From NCBI GenBank assembly GCA_012959525.1, contig DUDB01000032.1:1-64000 (forward strand): DNA of 64,000 bases, in the 5' to 3' direction. Shown here piece after piece: positions 8,166 to 16,721 of the stretch. The notes below the pieces were generated by a model, which did not search any database, was not told the origin of the DNA, and saw nothing but the letters and a program-made list of their open reading frames with translations. The translations under genes were made by a program, and so were the position numbers. How positions within the stretch are numbered: position 1 is the stretch's first letter; every line of letters starts with the position of its first letter. This stretch comes from Planctomycetota bacterium (lineage in GTDB: Bacteria > Planctomycetota > UBA1135 > GCA-002686595).

Positions 8166-8565
8166 TGCAGCTACCAACAGCCTGGATTCCAGGAGAACCG
8201 AACGCCGAAATTCGAACTTTTTTTGCCCCCGGTGGATGGCGGGATGCAGCCTGGAATTGTCGGGGGGCCTGGGCGGGAACTACTCCCCGGTTCTTCTGTG
8301 CCTGAGAGAGTGTGTGGGGGCGGCCATAAAGGCTCGGCCATAGGGCTGCCGAGGTTCCACAGGAGGAAGGGACCTTTCGCATATGGTTGCAAAGGTTTTG
8401 CGGGAGCCCCCCCCCTGTTCCCTATAGTGACCGAACCCGATGGTCCCATCCATCGGGCTGTTTGGAGATGGCTCCCCGGCGCGGGGGACGCCTTGGCTTG
8501 AGAGGTTGGGTCTTAGCCCCACCAAGCCGCGGCGGTCTGCGCGCACACCCTTATCGAAGCGCGCA
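8166..8565. other. 400-base leader region before the amidohydrolase array
   Basis: No gene is supported. The region has a T7 run at 8218-8224, a direct repeat CAGCCTGGA (near 8178 and 8248), G-rich segments and a candidate -10 TATAGT at 8423-8428 preceded by TTGCGG 19 bases upstream. If used, that promoter would give the array transcript a leader of about 130 bases. Confidence 0.4.
8423..8428 (+). promoter_or_regulatory. Candidate -10 for the amidohydrolase array
   Basis: TATAGT, the best -10 match upstream of the first array gene, with TTGCGG at 8398-8403 (19-base spacer). It is the only plausible promoter seen between 8166 and 8566. Confidence 0.3.
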
Positions 8566-9960
8566 ATGCACCTTCCTGAAACAACCCTCGCGAGCGTCCT
8601 CCTGGTGGGGGCGACGAGCGGGCTCTTCGCCTCCCCGGCCTTTTCTTCTGCCGCAACCTCACCACCGACTCAAGGCGACCTTGTCGCCGTGCGAGCCCAC
8701 AAGCTCCACGTGAGCCCAGGGAAGGTGCTGGAGGATGCGACCCTCCTCATTCGTGCCGGTGTCATTGTCCAGGTCGGTAACGACCTGGAAGTACCTGAGG
8801 GTGCACGCCTGATCGAGGGGGACGTGGTTTGCGCGGGCTTCATGGATCCCTGGGGTAGCCTGGGCATGAACGCGGCGGCGACCGTGGACATGGCGACAAA
8901 TGCCGCAACCAGCGCAATCGATGGGGTGGACCCCTATCTGCATCCCTGGTACCGCAACCGGGCACTTGCCGCCGGCGTCACCGCGGTGCGGGTGCAGGCC
9001 GGAATGGTCAGCGCTCGTGGGGGCGTGGGCGCCATGCTCTCAACCGCACCCGCCGATGACCTGGAGGGCATGATCCTTCTGAAAGACTCCAATGCCGCGG
9101 CAGGCTTGGGGTTGAGCTCCCGTGGGAATCCCCCGGATGTCTTTGCTCGCATCAGCGCCGTGGACAAGCTCGTAGGCGATATCAACAAGGGCCGGGAATA
9201 CTCCATCACCTGGGCCAAGTACGCCCATGACCTTGAGGCTTGGAACAAGACCATTGCCGAGGCGGAAGCGAAACTCGAAAAGGACTTCAAGAAGGCCAAG
9301 AAGGACCGCGACAAGGAGATCGCCGAGGCCAAGGAGAAGGACAAGGAGTTCAAGGAGGAGAAGTACAAGGAGGACAAGCGGCCCAAGCTGCCGAAACTTG
9401 ACGCGGAAGACGCCGTCATGGCGCGCGTGGCAAGCGGTGAAATGCCTCTCGTCGTCACCATCCACCGTGCCGCGGAGATGCGCGAGTTGTTGAAGGGCAC
9501 GGCAAAGTTCAAGCGCCTGCGCCTGGTCATCGCCGGCGGCACCGAGGCTGAGGCCGTGGCGGATCAACTGGTCGCACGGAGCATTCCGGTCATCGTCCGC
9601 CCGGCCCCTCTGGGAGCCAATCGTCCCGATGAGTACTCAGGCCACAACCTCGCCCTGGCGGGCCGACTCGCCGATGCCGGCGTGCGAGTGCTTCTGGGCT
9701 CGAGCGGCGGGGGATCGTCCGACCTGCCCCTTTTGGCGACCCTGGCCATCGGCCACGGGCTGGACCGTGACAAGGCCCTGGCCGCTCTGACAACCGAGGT
9801 GGCGCGCACCTTCGACCTGTCAGGCGAGCTGGGCAGCCTGCGCCCGGGCCGACGGGCGGACCTCCTGGTGCTCGATGGAGAGCCCTTGCTTCCCACGACC
9901 ACCGTGCGCTATGTCCTCTGCGCGGGGCGCGTGCTGATCTCCCCTGATTCCCGAGACTGA
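8566..9960 (+). CDS. Exported amidohydrolase-fold protein 1 (metal site lost)
   Basis: First of eleven array genes; 464 residues. ATG 8566 opens a signal peptide (TLASVLLVGATSGLFASPAFS). The N-terminal composite beta-sandwich (VRAHKLHVSPGKVLEDATLL) and the C-terminal signature ELGSLRPGRRADLLVLDGEPL are those of the amidohydrolase superfamily. Where active members have HxH after the first strand, this has AGFMDPWGSLG, and the later His/His/Asp ligands are not recognisable either, so hydrolysis is unlikely. Residues ~225-290 form a very highly charged Lys/Glu linker of coiled-coil type (EAEAKLEKDFKKAKKDRDKE and on). Five bases separate it from the next gene. It may be a structural or regulatory partner of the active paralogues. 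Confidence 0.75.
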   Translation: MHLPETTLASVLLVGATSGLFASPAFSSAATSPPTQGDLVAVRAHKLHVSPGKVLEDATLLIRAGVIVQVGNDLEVPEGARLIEGDVVCAGFMDPWGSLGMNAAATVDMATNAATSAIDGVDPYLHPWYRNRALAAGVTAVRVQAGMVSARGGVGAMLSTAPADDLEGMILLKDSNAAAGLGLSSRGNPPDVFARISAVDKLVGDINKGREYSITWAKYAHDLEAWNKTIAEAEAKLEKDFKKAKKDRDKEIAEAKEKDKEFKEEKYKEDKRPKLPKLDAEDAVMARVASGEMPLVVTIHRAAEMRELLKGTAKFKRLRLVIAGGTEAEAVADQLVARSIPVIVRPAPLGANRPDEYSGHNLALAGRLADAGVRVLLGSSGGGSSDLPLLATLAIGHGLDRDKALAALTTEVARTFDLSGELGSLRPGRRADLLVLDGEPLLPTTTVRYVLCAGRVLISPDSRD

Positions 9961-9965
9961 ACCCC

Positions 9966-11114
9966 ATGCGAACCCAACGAAGTATGCACACAAAAGCACT
10001 TCTCCTCGCCAGCCTGGCATTCGTGGCCAGCACACCTGCGAGCGCCACTTCCGGTGAGGGCGACGCCCTCGCCATTCGCGCCGAGAAGCTCCACGTGGGC
10101 GACGGCACTGTTATCGAAAACGGCATCGTCGTCTTCGAGGCCGGGGTCATAACTGAGGTGGGCAAGGCGGCACCCGTCCCCAAGGGCATGGTCCTGATCG
10201 AGCATGCTGGGCACCTGAGCGCGGGTCTGATTGCCCTGCGTGAGCATGCCGGTGCAGTCGGCGAGAGCAACGATACCACCCGCGCAGTGATGGACGAGGC
10301 CGATCTCGCCTTCGCCTACCGACCCAACCACTCCGAAGTGCAGGGTCTCTTGGAGGAGGGGATCACAACGTTTGTCCTCGCGCCCCGTCCGGGCTCTTTG
10401 GTGGGTGGGCTGTGTGCCGTGGCCAAGACCGGCAGCGAGGTGATCTCACGCCGGGCCTACCTCTCGATCTGCACGGGCGCCAACGGCCTGACCTCCAACC
10501 GCTTCCCCACCAGCTTGCAGGGTTCCCAAGCCGAACTGGAGCGGCGCTTCTCCTGGCCCCGGGGCGTGTTCGCCAGGGCGGTCAAGGGCGAGCTGCCTGT
10601 GATGCTCGATGGGGGGAGTTCGCGAACCGAGGTTCAGCACGCGATCAGCTTTGCGCGACGCCACGGATTGAAGGGCATTCTTGTGGGCTCAACCCGTTTG
10701 GGTGAGATGGCGGCCAAGATCCGTGCCGCGGGCCTGGGCGTGGCCATTTCCAACTACACGCCGAGTACTGGGAGGCGAGTGGTGGAGGGAGCTCTGGCCC
10801 TCTCCGAGATGCAGGTGCCCTTCGGGTTTGCCCTCGGATCTCCGAACGGGCACCCGGCGAATCTGCGCCTGACGGCTGCGGCCTGTATTCGAGCGGGTCT
10901 CAAGCCCAGCGATGCCTTGCGGTCACTGACCTCTACTGCGGCACAGCTTGCCGGAGTGGCAGACAAAGTGGGTAGCGTCCAAGTGGGGTTGGCTGCAGAC
11001 CTGGTGCTCTGGAGTGGGGAACCCACCGACCCCGGCAGCCGTGTGATGGCCGTCTATGTGGATGGCGATGAAGTGTTTCGGGCCGAAGACGACGAGAACG
11101 GAGACGACCAATGA
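9966..11114 (+). CDS. Exported amidohydrolase-fold protein 2 (short, metal site lost)
   Basis: A 382-residue protein, the shortest of the array. A signal peptide (ALLLASLAFVASTPASA) is followed by the family N-terminal sheet (IRAEKLHVGDGTVIENGIVV) and the C-terminal ADKVGSVQVGLAADLVLWSGEP. The HxH position reads SAGLIALREHAGA and no histidine cluster follows. The central barrel is shortened compared with the ~430-residue active paralogues, which suggests lost strands. Its stop overlaps the next start (ATGA), so translation is coupled. Confidence 0.7.
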   Translation: MRTQRSMHTKALLLASLAFVASTPASATSGEGDALAIRAEKLHVGDGTVIENGIVVFEAGVITEVGKAAPVPKGMVLIEHAGHLSAGLIALREHAGAVGESNDTTRAVMDEADLAFAYRPNHSEVQGLLEEGITTFVLAPRPGSLVGGLCAVAKTGSEVISRRAYLSICTGANGLTSNRFPTSLQGSQAELERRFSWPRGVFARAVKGELPVMLDGGSSRTEVQHAISFARRHGLKGILVGSTRLGEMAAKIRAAGLGVAISNYTPSTGRRVVEGALALSEMQVPFGFALGSPNGHPANLRLTAAACIRAGLKPSDALRSLTSTAAQLAGVADKVGSVQVGLAADLVLWSGEPTDPGSRVMAVYVDGDEVFRAEDDENGDDQ

Positions 11115-12382
11115 TCTGGACCCCCTTCCTGCACGCGGCTTGCCTGACTCTCTGCGCGCCACCCCTTCAGGACGCGCCCGGGGCAGAGCCCCAAGAGCCT
11201 GAAGCCCCCAAGGCCGAGCCTGCTGTGACGCCCGCCGCAGATCTGCGCTTGCACGCCGAGCGGGTCTACACGGGTACGGGCGAGATCCTGAAGAACGCGT
11301 TGATCGAGGTGCGCGACGGCAAGATCTCCAGCCTGCGCCCCGGTCGCAGCGCACCCGAGGGAGTGCTGCAGGTCAAGGCGATCACCGCTGGGATGATTGA
11401 TCTTTCGGCCCGCCTGCACTCCAACTTCAACTCCGTGGAGCAGTCCACCGAGGTGCAGCCTCATCTCGACGTGGCCGGTTCGGTCAACTTGTACGACAAA
11501 CGGTTTGCGCGCCTGGCGCGCACCGGGGTGACCACGATCCTGGTCAATCCGCTGGACCGCAACGTCATCGGCGGTCGGGGCGTGGCACTCAAGACCCACG
11601 GCCCCATGGAAGTGGAGGCCCGCCGATTGAAGGGACGACCCATTCTGCGCGGGGCCATCGGCTCCGAGCCCTCTGCGGCAAACCATGCCGCCTTTGGGCG
11701 CCCGACGGATTTCTACTCCCGCCGACCCACCACCCGAATGGGTGTCGAGTGGGAGTGGCGCAAGGCCTTCTTCGATGCCGTGGCAGCAACGCGCCTGCCT
11801 GAGAAGGACTTTCCCGGAGCGGAGGACCTACGCGAGGCCTTGGCCGGCAAGCGCACCGTGATGATCCAGGCCTGGACAACCCAGGACATTCGCACGGCGG
11901 TCTACCTCGACGAGGAGATGCAGCGCGAGGGCTTCGGCGACCTCGATCTGGTCATCGACGCCGGAGCGGAGGCTTGGAAAGAGCCCGCCATGCTGGTGCG
12001 CAATTCCACAATTGTGGTCTTGCCGCCCCATACGGCTCGTGGGCGTGTTGGTTCGGACGGCGCCTTCTTCGCCTGGAATACGGCCAGTCATCTCGTCGAG
12101 CAGGGCTTGACCATATGTCTCTCTGCCCACGGTGCCGGTCCTGGCCCGGCCACCCTCGGCCATCAGGCCGGGTTTGCCATGCGGGGGGGGTTGAGCTTTG
12201 ACCAGGCCCTCGCCGCAGTCACCTCAGCACCCGCTGCGGTGCTTGGCTTGTCCGAGCGCCTGGGCGTCATTGCCGAGGGAATGGACGCCGACCTTGCTCT
12301 CTGGAACGGCCGCCCTTTTGCGGCGACCTCGCGCGTCACGGGTGTTGTGATCGACGGTGCGATCGTCGTCGACCCACGCTGA
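11111..12382 (+). CDS. Exported amidohydrolase-fold protein 3 (metal site lost)
   Basis: A 423-residue protein with a short hydrophobic leader (FLHAACLTLCAPP) and then a Pro/Glu-rich linker before the amidohydrolase N-terminal sheet (LHAERVYTGTGEILKNALI). The HxH region is AGMIDLSARLHSNFN, with only a single His. The C-terminal SERLGVIAEGMDADLALWNG motif is well kept. The protein probably folds as an incomplete metal site amidohydrolase. It starts inside the previous gene's stop (ATGA) and is followed by 61 non-coding bases, the first gap within the array. Confidence 0.7.
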   Translation: MIWTPFLHAACLTLCAPPLQDAPGAEPQEPEAPKAEPAVTPAADLRLHAERVYTGTGEILKNALIEVRDGKISSLRPGRSAPEGVLQVKAITAGMIDLSARLHSNFNSVEQSTEVQPHLDVAGSVNLYDKRFARLARTGVTTILVNPLDRNVIGGRGVALKTHGPMEVEARRLKGRPILRGAIGSEPSAANHAAFGRPTDFYSRRPTTRMGVEWEWRKAFFDAVAATRLPEKDFPGAEDLREALAGKRTVMIQAWTTQDIRTAVYLDEEMQREGFGDLDLVIDAGAEAWKEPAMLVRNSTIVVLPPHTARGRVGSDGAFFAWNTASHLVEQGLTICLSAHGAGPGPATLGHQAGFAMRGGLSFDQALAAVTSAPAAVLGLSERLGVIAEGMDADLALWNGRPFAATSRVTGVVIDGAIVVDPR

Positions 12383-12443
12383 CAACTCCTTTCAATTCAC
12401 CGAACACTCCTTCTTCAGTCGAAACCCAAACCACTTCCTCGCG

Positions 12444-13940
12444 ATGATCCAGCAACCAACACGCCTTCTTCAACGGATCGCTCAAACTCACCTGGCCCTC
12501 ACCCTGGGCCTCCTCGGATGCAGCTTCTTGCTCTCTGCCCAGGCGGAAGCGGGTGAGAAATATGCGGTGCGGGCCGGAACCGTCCACACCCTTGCCGGCG
12601 AGGCCATCCCCAACGGGGTGATCGTGATCGAGGGCGGTCGCATCACTGCGGTCGGCAGTGCCGACGACGTCAAGATTCCATGGGATGCGGAGGTGCTGGA
12701 CGTGCCTCACCTGGAGGCCTACCCCGGCTTCGTGGAGGCTCACACCTCCTCGGGGATGGACCGCCCCAACGAGTCGGTGGCTGTGGCGCCGTTCCTGAAC
12801 GTGCGCGACTCCATCGATCCGGTGGCCTTCTACTTTGAGGATTGCCTGCGTTCGGGCATCACCACGGTGAACGTCCAACAGGGCAACGCCTGTGTCATCG
12901 GCGCCGTGGGTATGGTGGTCAAACCCCGCGGGATGACGGTGGAGGAGATGCTTGTGCGCCCGCGGTCGGGCCTGAAGATCAGCGCCGCGCCCAAGAGTGG
13001 TATGTCTCGCGCCACGCAGGCGCAGACCCTGCGGGCGGCCTTCACGGGGCTGCGCAACCACCTGGAAGATCTCGTTCAGCAGAAGCGCAACGGCAACGAC
13101 TACTCTCGGCGCGAGGCTCTCTACCAGGGCCGCGACCTCTCCGGAGAGCGCGGCAAGGGTCGTGCGATGATGAGCAAGGGCTGGACCGTGGAGGGGCTAG
13201 AGCTTGTCCCTCGGGGCGAGGTGGATGAGAAGCAGGAGCCCCTGCTCGATCTGGTGGAGGGGCGAGTCCCCGCCTGGATCTATTGTGGGGCCCCCATGGA
13301 CGTGCGCCTGGCCATTGAGCTCGCCAGCGACAACGGGTTCCTGGAGCGTACGACCTTGGTGCTCGATGATTCCTGCTGGAAGGCGGCAGATCTGATCGCC
13401 GAAGCGGGCGTCTCCGTCGTGCTGGATTCGACCCTGGTGCGCACCGAGACCGACCCCAAGACCGAGGAGGAAGAGGAGATCTTTATCCCCGGTGTGTTCA
13501 AGGACAAGGGCATCCCGTTCGCCCTCTCTTCGCGCAACTCCTCCACCGAGTCCTTGTGGTTCCAGGCCGCGATGTGCATGGCCCACGGCTTCACCCGCGC
13601 GGAGGCCATGGCTGCGATCACCGCGACCCCGGCAAAAATCCTGGGGCTTGAAGGGAAAGTGGGCTGCCTTTGCCCCGGGGCTGCCGGGAATGTGCTGCTC
13701 ACATCGGGTGATCCCCTGTCGGTGACCTCTTTTATTGAGTACGTCGTGATCGACGGCAACCTGGTCTATGACCGCTCTGCGGACATACGCACCCAGCACC
13801 TCCTTGAGGGCGTCGTGCCAGAGGGCACAGAATCCCACGCTGAGGAGCCGGAAGTGGAGGAAGACACCCGCAAGAAGGCCGGCGATGAGGCCGGCGATGA
13901 GGCTGGCGATGAGGCTGGCGACGATGGAGGAAGTCGCTGA
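12444..13940 (+). CDS. Exported amidohydrolase-fold protein 4 (metal site lost, acidic repeat tail)
   Basis: A 498-residue protein. ATG 12444 starts a signal peptide (HLALTLGLLGCSFLLSAQAEA); the frame is open upstream but lacks a signal there. The N-terminal sheet (VRAGTVHTLAGEAIPNGVI) and C-terminal EGKVGCLCPGAAGNVLLTSG mark the superfamily. The metal motif is reduced to EAHTSSG. A basic central insertion (residues ~210-270, QQKRNGNDYSRREALYQGR) is specific to this paralogue. The C-terminus carries acidic residues and a four-fold GDEA repeat encoded by a 12-base tandem repeat. The stop overlaps the next ATG by one base (TGATG). Confidence 0.7.
   Translation: MIQQPTRLLQRIAQTHLALTLGLLGCSFLLSAQAEAGEKYAVRAGTVHTLAGEAIPNGVIVIEGGRITAVGSADDVKIPWDAEVLDVPHLEAYPGFVEAHTSSGMDRPNESVAVAPFLNVRDSIDPVAFYFEDCLRSGITTVNVQQGNACVIGAVGMVVKPRGMTVEEMLVRPRSGLKISAAPKSGMSRATQAQTLRAAFTGLRNHLEDLVQQKRNGNDYSRREALYQGRDLSGERGKGRAMMSKGWTVEGLELVPRGEVDEKQEPLLDLVEGRVPAWIYCGAPMDVRLAIELASDNGFLERTTLVLDDSCWKAADLIAEAGVSVVLDSTLVRTETDPKTEEEEEIFIPGVFKDKGIPFALSSRNSSTESLWFQAAMCMAHGFTRAEAMAAITATPAKILGLEGKVGCLCPGAAGNVLLTSGDPLSVTSFIEYVVIDGNLVYDRSADIRTQHLLEGVVPEGTESHAEEPEVEEDTRKKAGDEAGDEAGDEAGDDGGSR
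13881..13928 (+). repeat. 12-base in-frame tandem repeat
   Basis: Four tandem copies of GGCGATGAGGCY (the last degenerate) encode the Ala-Gly-Asp-Glu repeats of the preceding protein's tail. Unit number could change by slippage without shifting the frame. Confidence 0.8.
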
Positions 13941-16720
13941 TGAACCCCCTGTTCTCCATCAACTCCCTGGCTCTGGCGGGCGTCGCGTCTGGAGTCGCAC
14001 TTCTTGCTCCTGTGGCCCAGTCGGCCCAGGACGTGGCTATTCAGGCGGGCCGGATCTACCTCGTTGAAGACGGCGCCGTGATTGAGAACGGCACCGTGCT
14101 GGTTCGCGACGGTCGCATCGTCGCCGTCGGCGATGACGTGAGCATCCCGCGCGGCGTGCGGGTGGTGGACTACGGTCCCGACGCCGTGCTCACCCCTGGG
14201 CTGGTGTCGGCGGACTCGGGCTATGGGTCCTCCATCGCCGCCGGACGAACGGCCTCGCCAACCCTGCGTGCGTCCGATCACTTCGACCCCTACTCGAACC
14301 TGAAATCCGCTCTCGGCGTCGGCGTCACCAGTGTCTATCTGGCTCCGGCTCGCGGCCGACTCATCGCTGGTCAGGGTGCCGTCATCAAGACTTATGGAGA
14401 AGAGGGTGGGCAGAGCCGTCTGATCTCTGACAGCGCTTGCCTACACGGGTCGATTGCCGCCGAGGCGCGCCGCACGCCGGGCTACTGGGAAATTCCGGTC
14501 CCCGCCACCGTGGACGTGGGCCTTGGCGTGGAACAACCCCAACTGCCGCGCAGCACCATGGGAGCCATCGTGGCCCTTGAGGAGTTGCTCACCCTGAGCG
14601 ACGCCGCTCTAGCCGAAGAGTATGGCGAGGAAGCAGGACCCGCACTCAAGGCTCTGATGGCCAGCAAGACCCCATGGCGCATGGGCGCTGGGTCGGTGGG
14701 CGAGGTCTGCGCACTGCTGGAGTTCTTCGGCAAGAACGAACTGCCCCTGGTGTTGGATTCCGATTACGGCGCCGCAGAGAAACCCGAAGTCGTGGCTGCT
14801 GCTGGTGTGGCCGTCATCGCCGGGCCGCAGGGCAGGTCAGGCACGGACTTTGGCGCGAGCCCGGATTCGAACTGGCCGGACCCCAGCTCCATCTCGCGTC
14901 TGGTCCAGGCCGGTGTGCCTGTAGCCATCGTTGCACGCAACGGCGTGGATGTGCGCGCGGCCGCTGCCTTGGCGCGCAAGGGCGGTATGAGTGCAGAGCA
15001 GGCTTTGCGGTCCGTGACCCTGACCCCGGCCGAGGTGTTAGGTGTTGCTGATCGCGTCGGCAGTCTGTCCGTCGGCAAGGACGCCGACTTTGCCGTGTTC
15101 AATGGCGCCCCCATGCAAGCCACCTCGTCAGTGATCGCCACGTGGGTCTCGGGCGAGTTGGCCCACAAGCCCAAGTCGGACGTCGCCACCGTCCTTGAGG
15201 TCGAGGAGTTGCACCTGGGCGACGGTCACGTTCTGAGGCCGGGTCAACTGCTCATGAATGATGGCCGGGTGGCCGAGATCGGTACAGTCGTGGCTCACCC
15301 GCGCGGCGCTACGGTGGTACGCGGCGTGGCCGCGATGCCTGGCATGATCGACGTGCTCGGCTATCTGGGCACGGAGGGTTCGAACGGGCGCTTTGATCCG
15401 CGCTTCGATCTGCGCCGCATCCTGGAAGCGGGCGACGACCTGGATCGGCGCGTGGCCAAGGCGGGCATCACCACGGTGAACATGGGCGCCAAGTCGGCTA
15501 CCAGTCCCTCGACCACCATGGCCTACAAGCCTGCGGGCGAAGACCTTGAGCGCATGGTGGTCTCACCTGCGGCCTGCATGCGTCTGAACTGGAACCACTC
15601 ATCGCGCACGGAGGCGGGCAAGTCGGTTCGATCCACACTGGGCAAGGCGGCTGATTACAAGAAGAAGTGGGAGGAGTACGAGGCGGCCATCGCCAAGTGG
15701 ACCCCCCCGGCCCCAGAAGAAGCCAAGGACGAAGCCAAGGACGAAGACGAGGACGAAGACGAGGAGGAAGAAGGCGCTGAAGAAGAGGACTCCAAGAAGG
15801 AGTCCGAAGAGAAGAAGAAGAAGAAGAAGAAGAAGGGCGAGAAGGCTCCGGCCCGCCCGGTCACGGGCGAGTGGACGGGCGCGGCCAAGAGTGAAGACGG
15901 TCAGCACCTTATTCGCATCCGTCTCCTCGAACGAAACCTCGGCCTGGAGGGCACCTTGCGTGCGGACGGGGTTGACGAGTTGATTTCCCTTGAGGGTGTA
16001 CGTGACGAGTACCACGTGACCCTACGTGGACTCTCAAGCCTCGGGGTTGTGACCTTTGATCTGCAACTTGAAGACAAGACCCTGAGCGGCCAGGCCACCT
16101 TGGACGGAGCGACGGCTGACGCAACCCTAGAGCAGGTCTCGGAGGTGTATCCGGTGGCGCAGCGACCCGAGGAGAGCAAGGCTGTTTCGACTCCAACTCC
16201 CAAGGGCAAACCCAGGTCACCGGGCATTGATGCCAACCTGGAACCCATCCGACAGGCCATGCTTGGCAAGGGTGCGGTGGTCGTTGCCGTGGATCGCGAT
16301 GACGACATCCTCGCCTGCGTCGCCGCCTTCGAGGCGCACGGAATCAAGCCGATTCTCTGGGGGGCGAAGAGTGCCATCAAAGTGGCGGGCCAGATCCAGG
16401 GCCGTGTGGCGGGGATCATCACGGGCACAAACGTCGCGCGCCTCTCGCAGGCGGGCATTCCCATCGCGTTCGCTAGTCAAGCGGAGCAGGGTGCTGCGGC
16501 CCTGCCCCAGCGCGTGGCCGCACTGGTGGCGGGAGGCATGAGCCCCACGGCGGCCCTGCGCTCACTCACCAGCGATGCCGCACGCATGTTCGCTCTGGAC
16601 GATCGGATCGGCTTCTTGCGAGCAGGTTTCGATGCGGACGTGCTGTTGCTCGACGGCAGTCCTCTGAACGTGAGCTCAACCATCCAGCGCGTCTGGGTCA
16701 ACGGCGAGGAGATTCGCTGA
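13940..16720 (+). CDS. Double amidohydrolase-fold protein 5 with beta insert (metal sites lost)
   Basis: A 926-residue exported protein made of two amidohydrolase-like halves. Residues ~1-410: signal peptide, sheet (IQAGRIYLVEDGAVIENGTVL), barrel, and a complete C-terminal signature ADRVGSLSVGKDADFAVFNG. Residues ~415-926: a second sheet (VEELHLGDGHVLRPGQLLM) and barrel ending DDRIGFLRAGFDADVLLLDG. The HxH positions are TPGLVSADSGYG and MPGMIDVLGYLG, so neither site binds metal in the usual way. The second half is interrupted by an Asp/Glu then Lys-rich stretch (~590-640) and a ~90-residue beta-rich segment beginning TGEWTGAAKSEDG. The gene looks like an in-frame fusion of two array genes. 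It ends one base before the next GTG start. Confidence 0.75.
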   Translation: MNPLFSINSLALAGVASGVALLAPVAQSAQDVAIQAGRIYLVEDGAVIENGTVLVRDGRIVAVGDDVSIPRGVRVVDYGPDAVLTPGLVSADSGYGSSIAAGRTASPTLRASDHFDPYSNLKSALGVGVTSVYLAPARGRLIAGQGAVIKTYGEEGGQSRLISDSACLHGSIAAEARRTPGYWEIPVPATVDVGLGVEQPQLPRSTMGAIVALEELLTLSDAALAEEYGEEAGPALKALMASKTPWRMGAGSVGEVCALLEFFGKNELPLVLDSDYGAAEKPEVVAAAGVAVIAGPQGRSGTDFGASPDSNWPDPSSISRLVQAGVPVAIVARNGVDVRAAAALARKGGMSAEQALRSVTLTPAEVLGVADRVGSLSVGKDADFAVFNGAPMQATSSVIATWVSGELAHKPKSDVATVLEVEELHLGDGHVLRPGQLLMNDGRVAEIGTVVAHPRGATVVRGVAAMPGMIDVLGYLGTEGSNGRFDPRFDLRRILEAGDDLDRRVAKAGITTVNMGAKSATSPSTTMAYKPAGEDLERMVVSPAACMRLNWNHSSRTEAGKSVRSTLGKAADYKKKWEEYEAAIAKWTPPAPEEAKDEAKDEDEDEDEEEEGAEEEDSKKESEEKKKKKKKKGEKAPARPVTGEWTGAAKSEDGQHLIRIRLLERNLGLEGTLRADGVDELISLEGVRDEYHVTLRGLSSLGVVTFDLQLEDKTLSGQATLDGATADATLEQVSEVYPVAQRPEESKAVSTPTPKGKPRSPGIDANLEPIRQAMLGKGAVVVAVDRDDDILACVAAFEAHGIKPILWGAKSAIKVAGQIQGRVAGIITGTNVARLSQAGIPIAFASQAEQGAAALPQRVAALVAGGMSPTAALRSLTSDAARMFALDDRIGFLRAGFDADVLLLDGSPLNVSSTIQRVWVNGEEIR
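15715..15840 (+). repeat. Low-complexity acidic/basic codon repeat
   Basis: Purine-only DNA with tandem GAAGCCAAGGAC, GAC/GAG runs and an (AAG)n tract near 15812-15836. It encodes an Asp/Glu block followed by eight lysines inside the double amidohydrolase-fold protein. The repeats are multiples of three. Confidence 0.8.
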
Positions 16721-16721
16721 G

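Noticed and set aside
8283..8365. Glycine-riboswitch-like sequence on the minus strand (TCTCTCAGGCACAGAAGAAC)
   Set aside because: The 3' part matches the conserved CUCUCAGGC region well, but the pairing GGGAGAG strand and the GCGCCGAAGG core are missing and the downstream gene is not a glycine gene.
15715..15840. Possible phase-variable simple repeat
   Set aside because: All repeat units are multiples of three bases, so slippage would alter length but not switch expression off.
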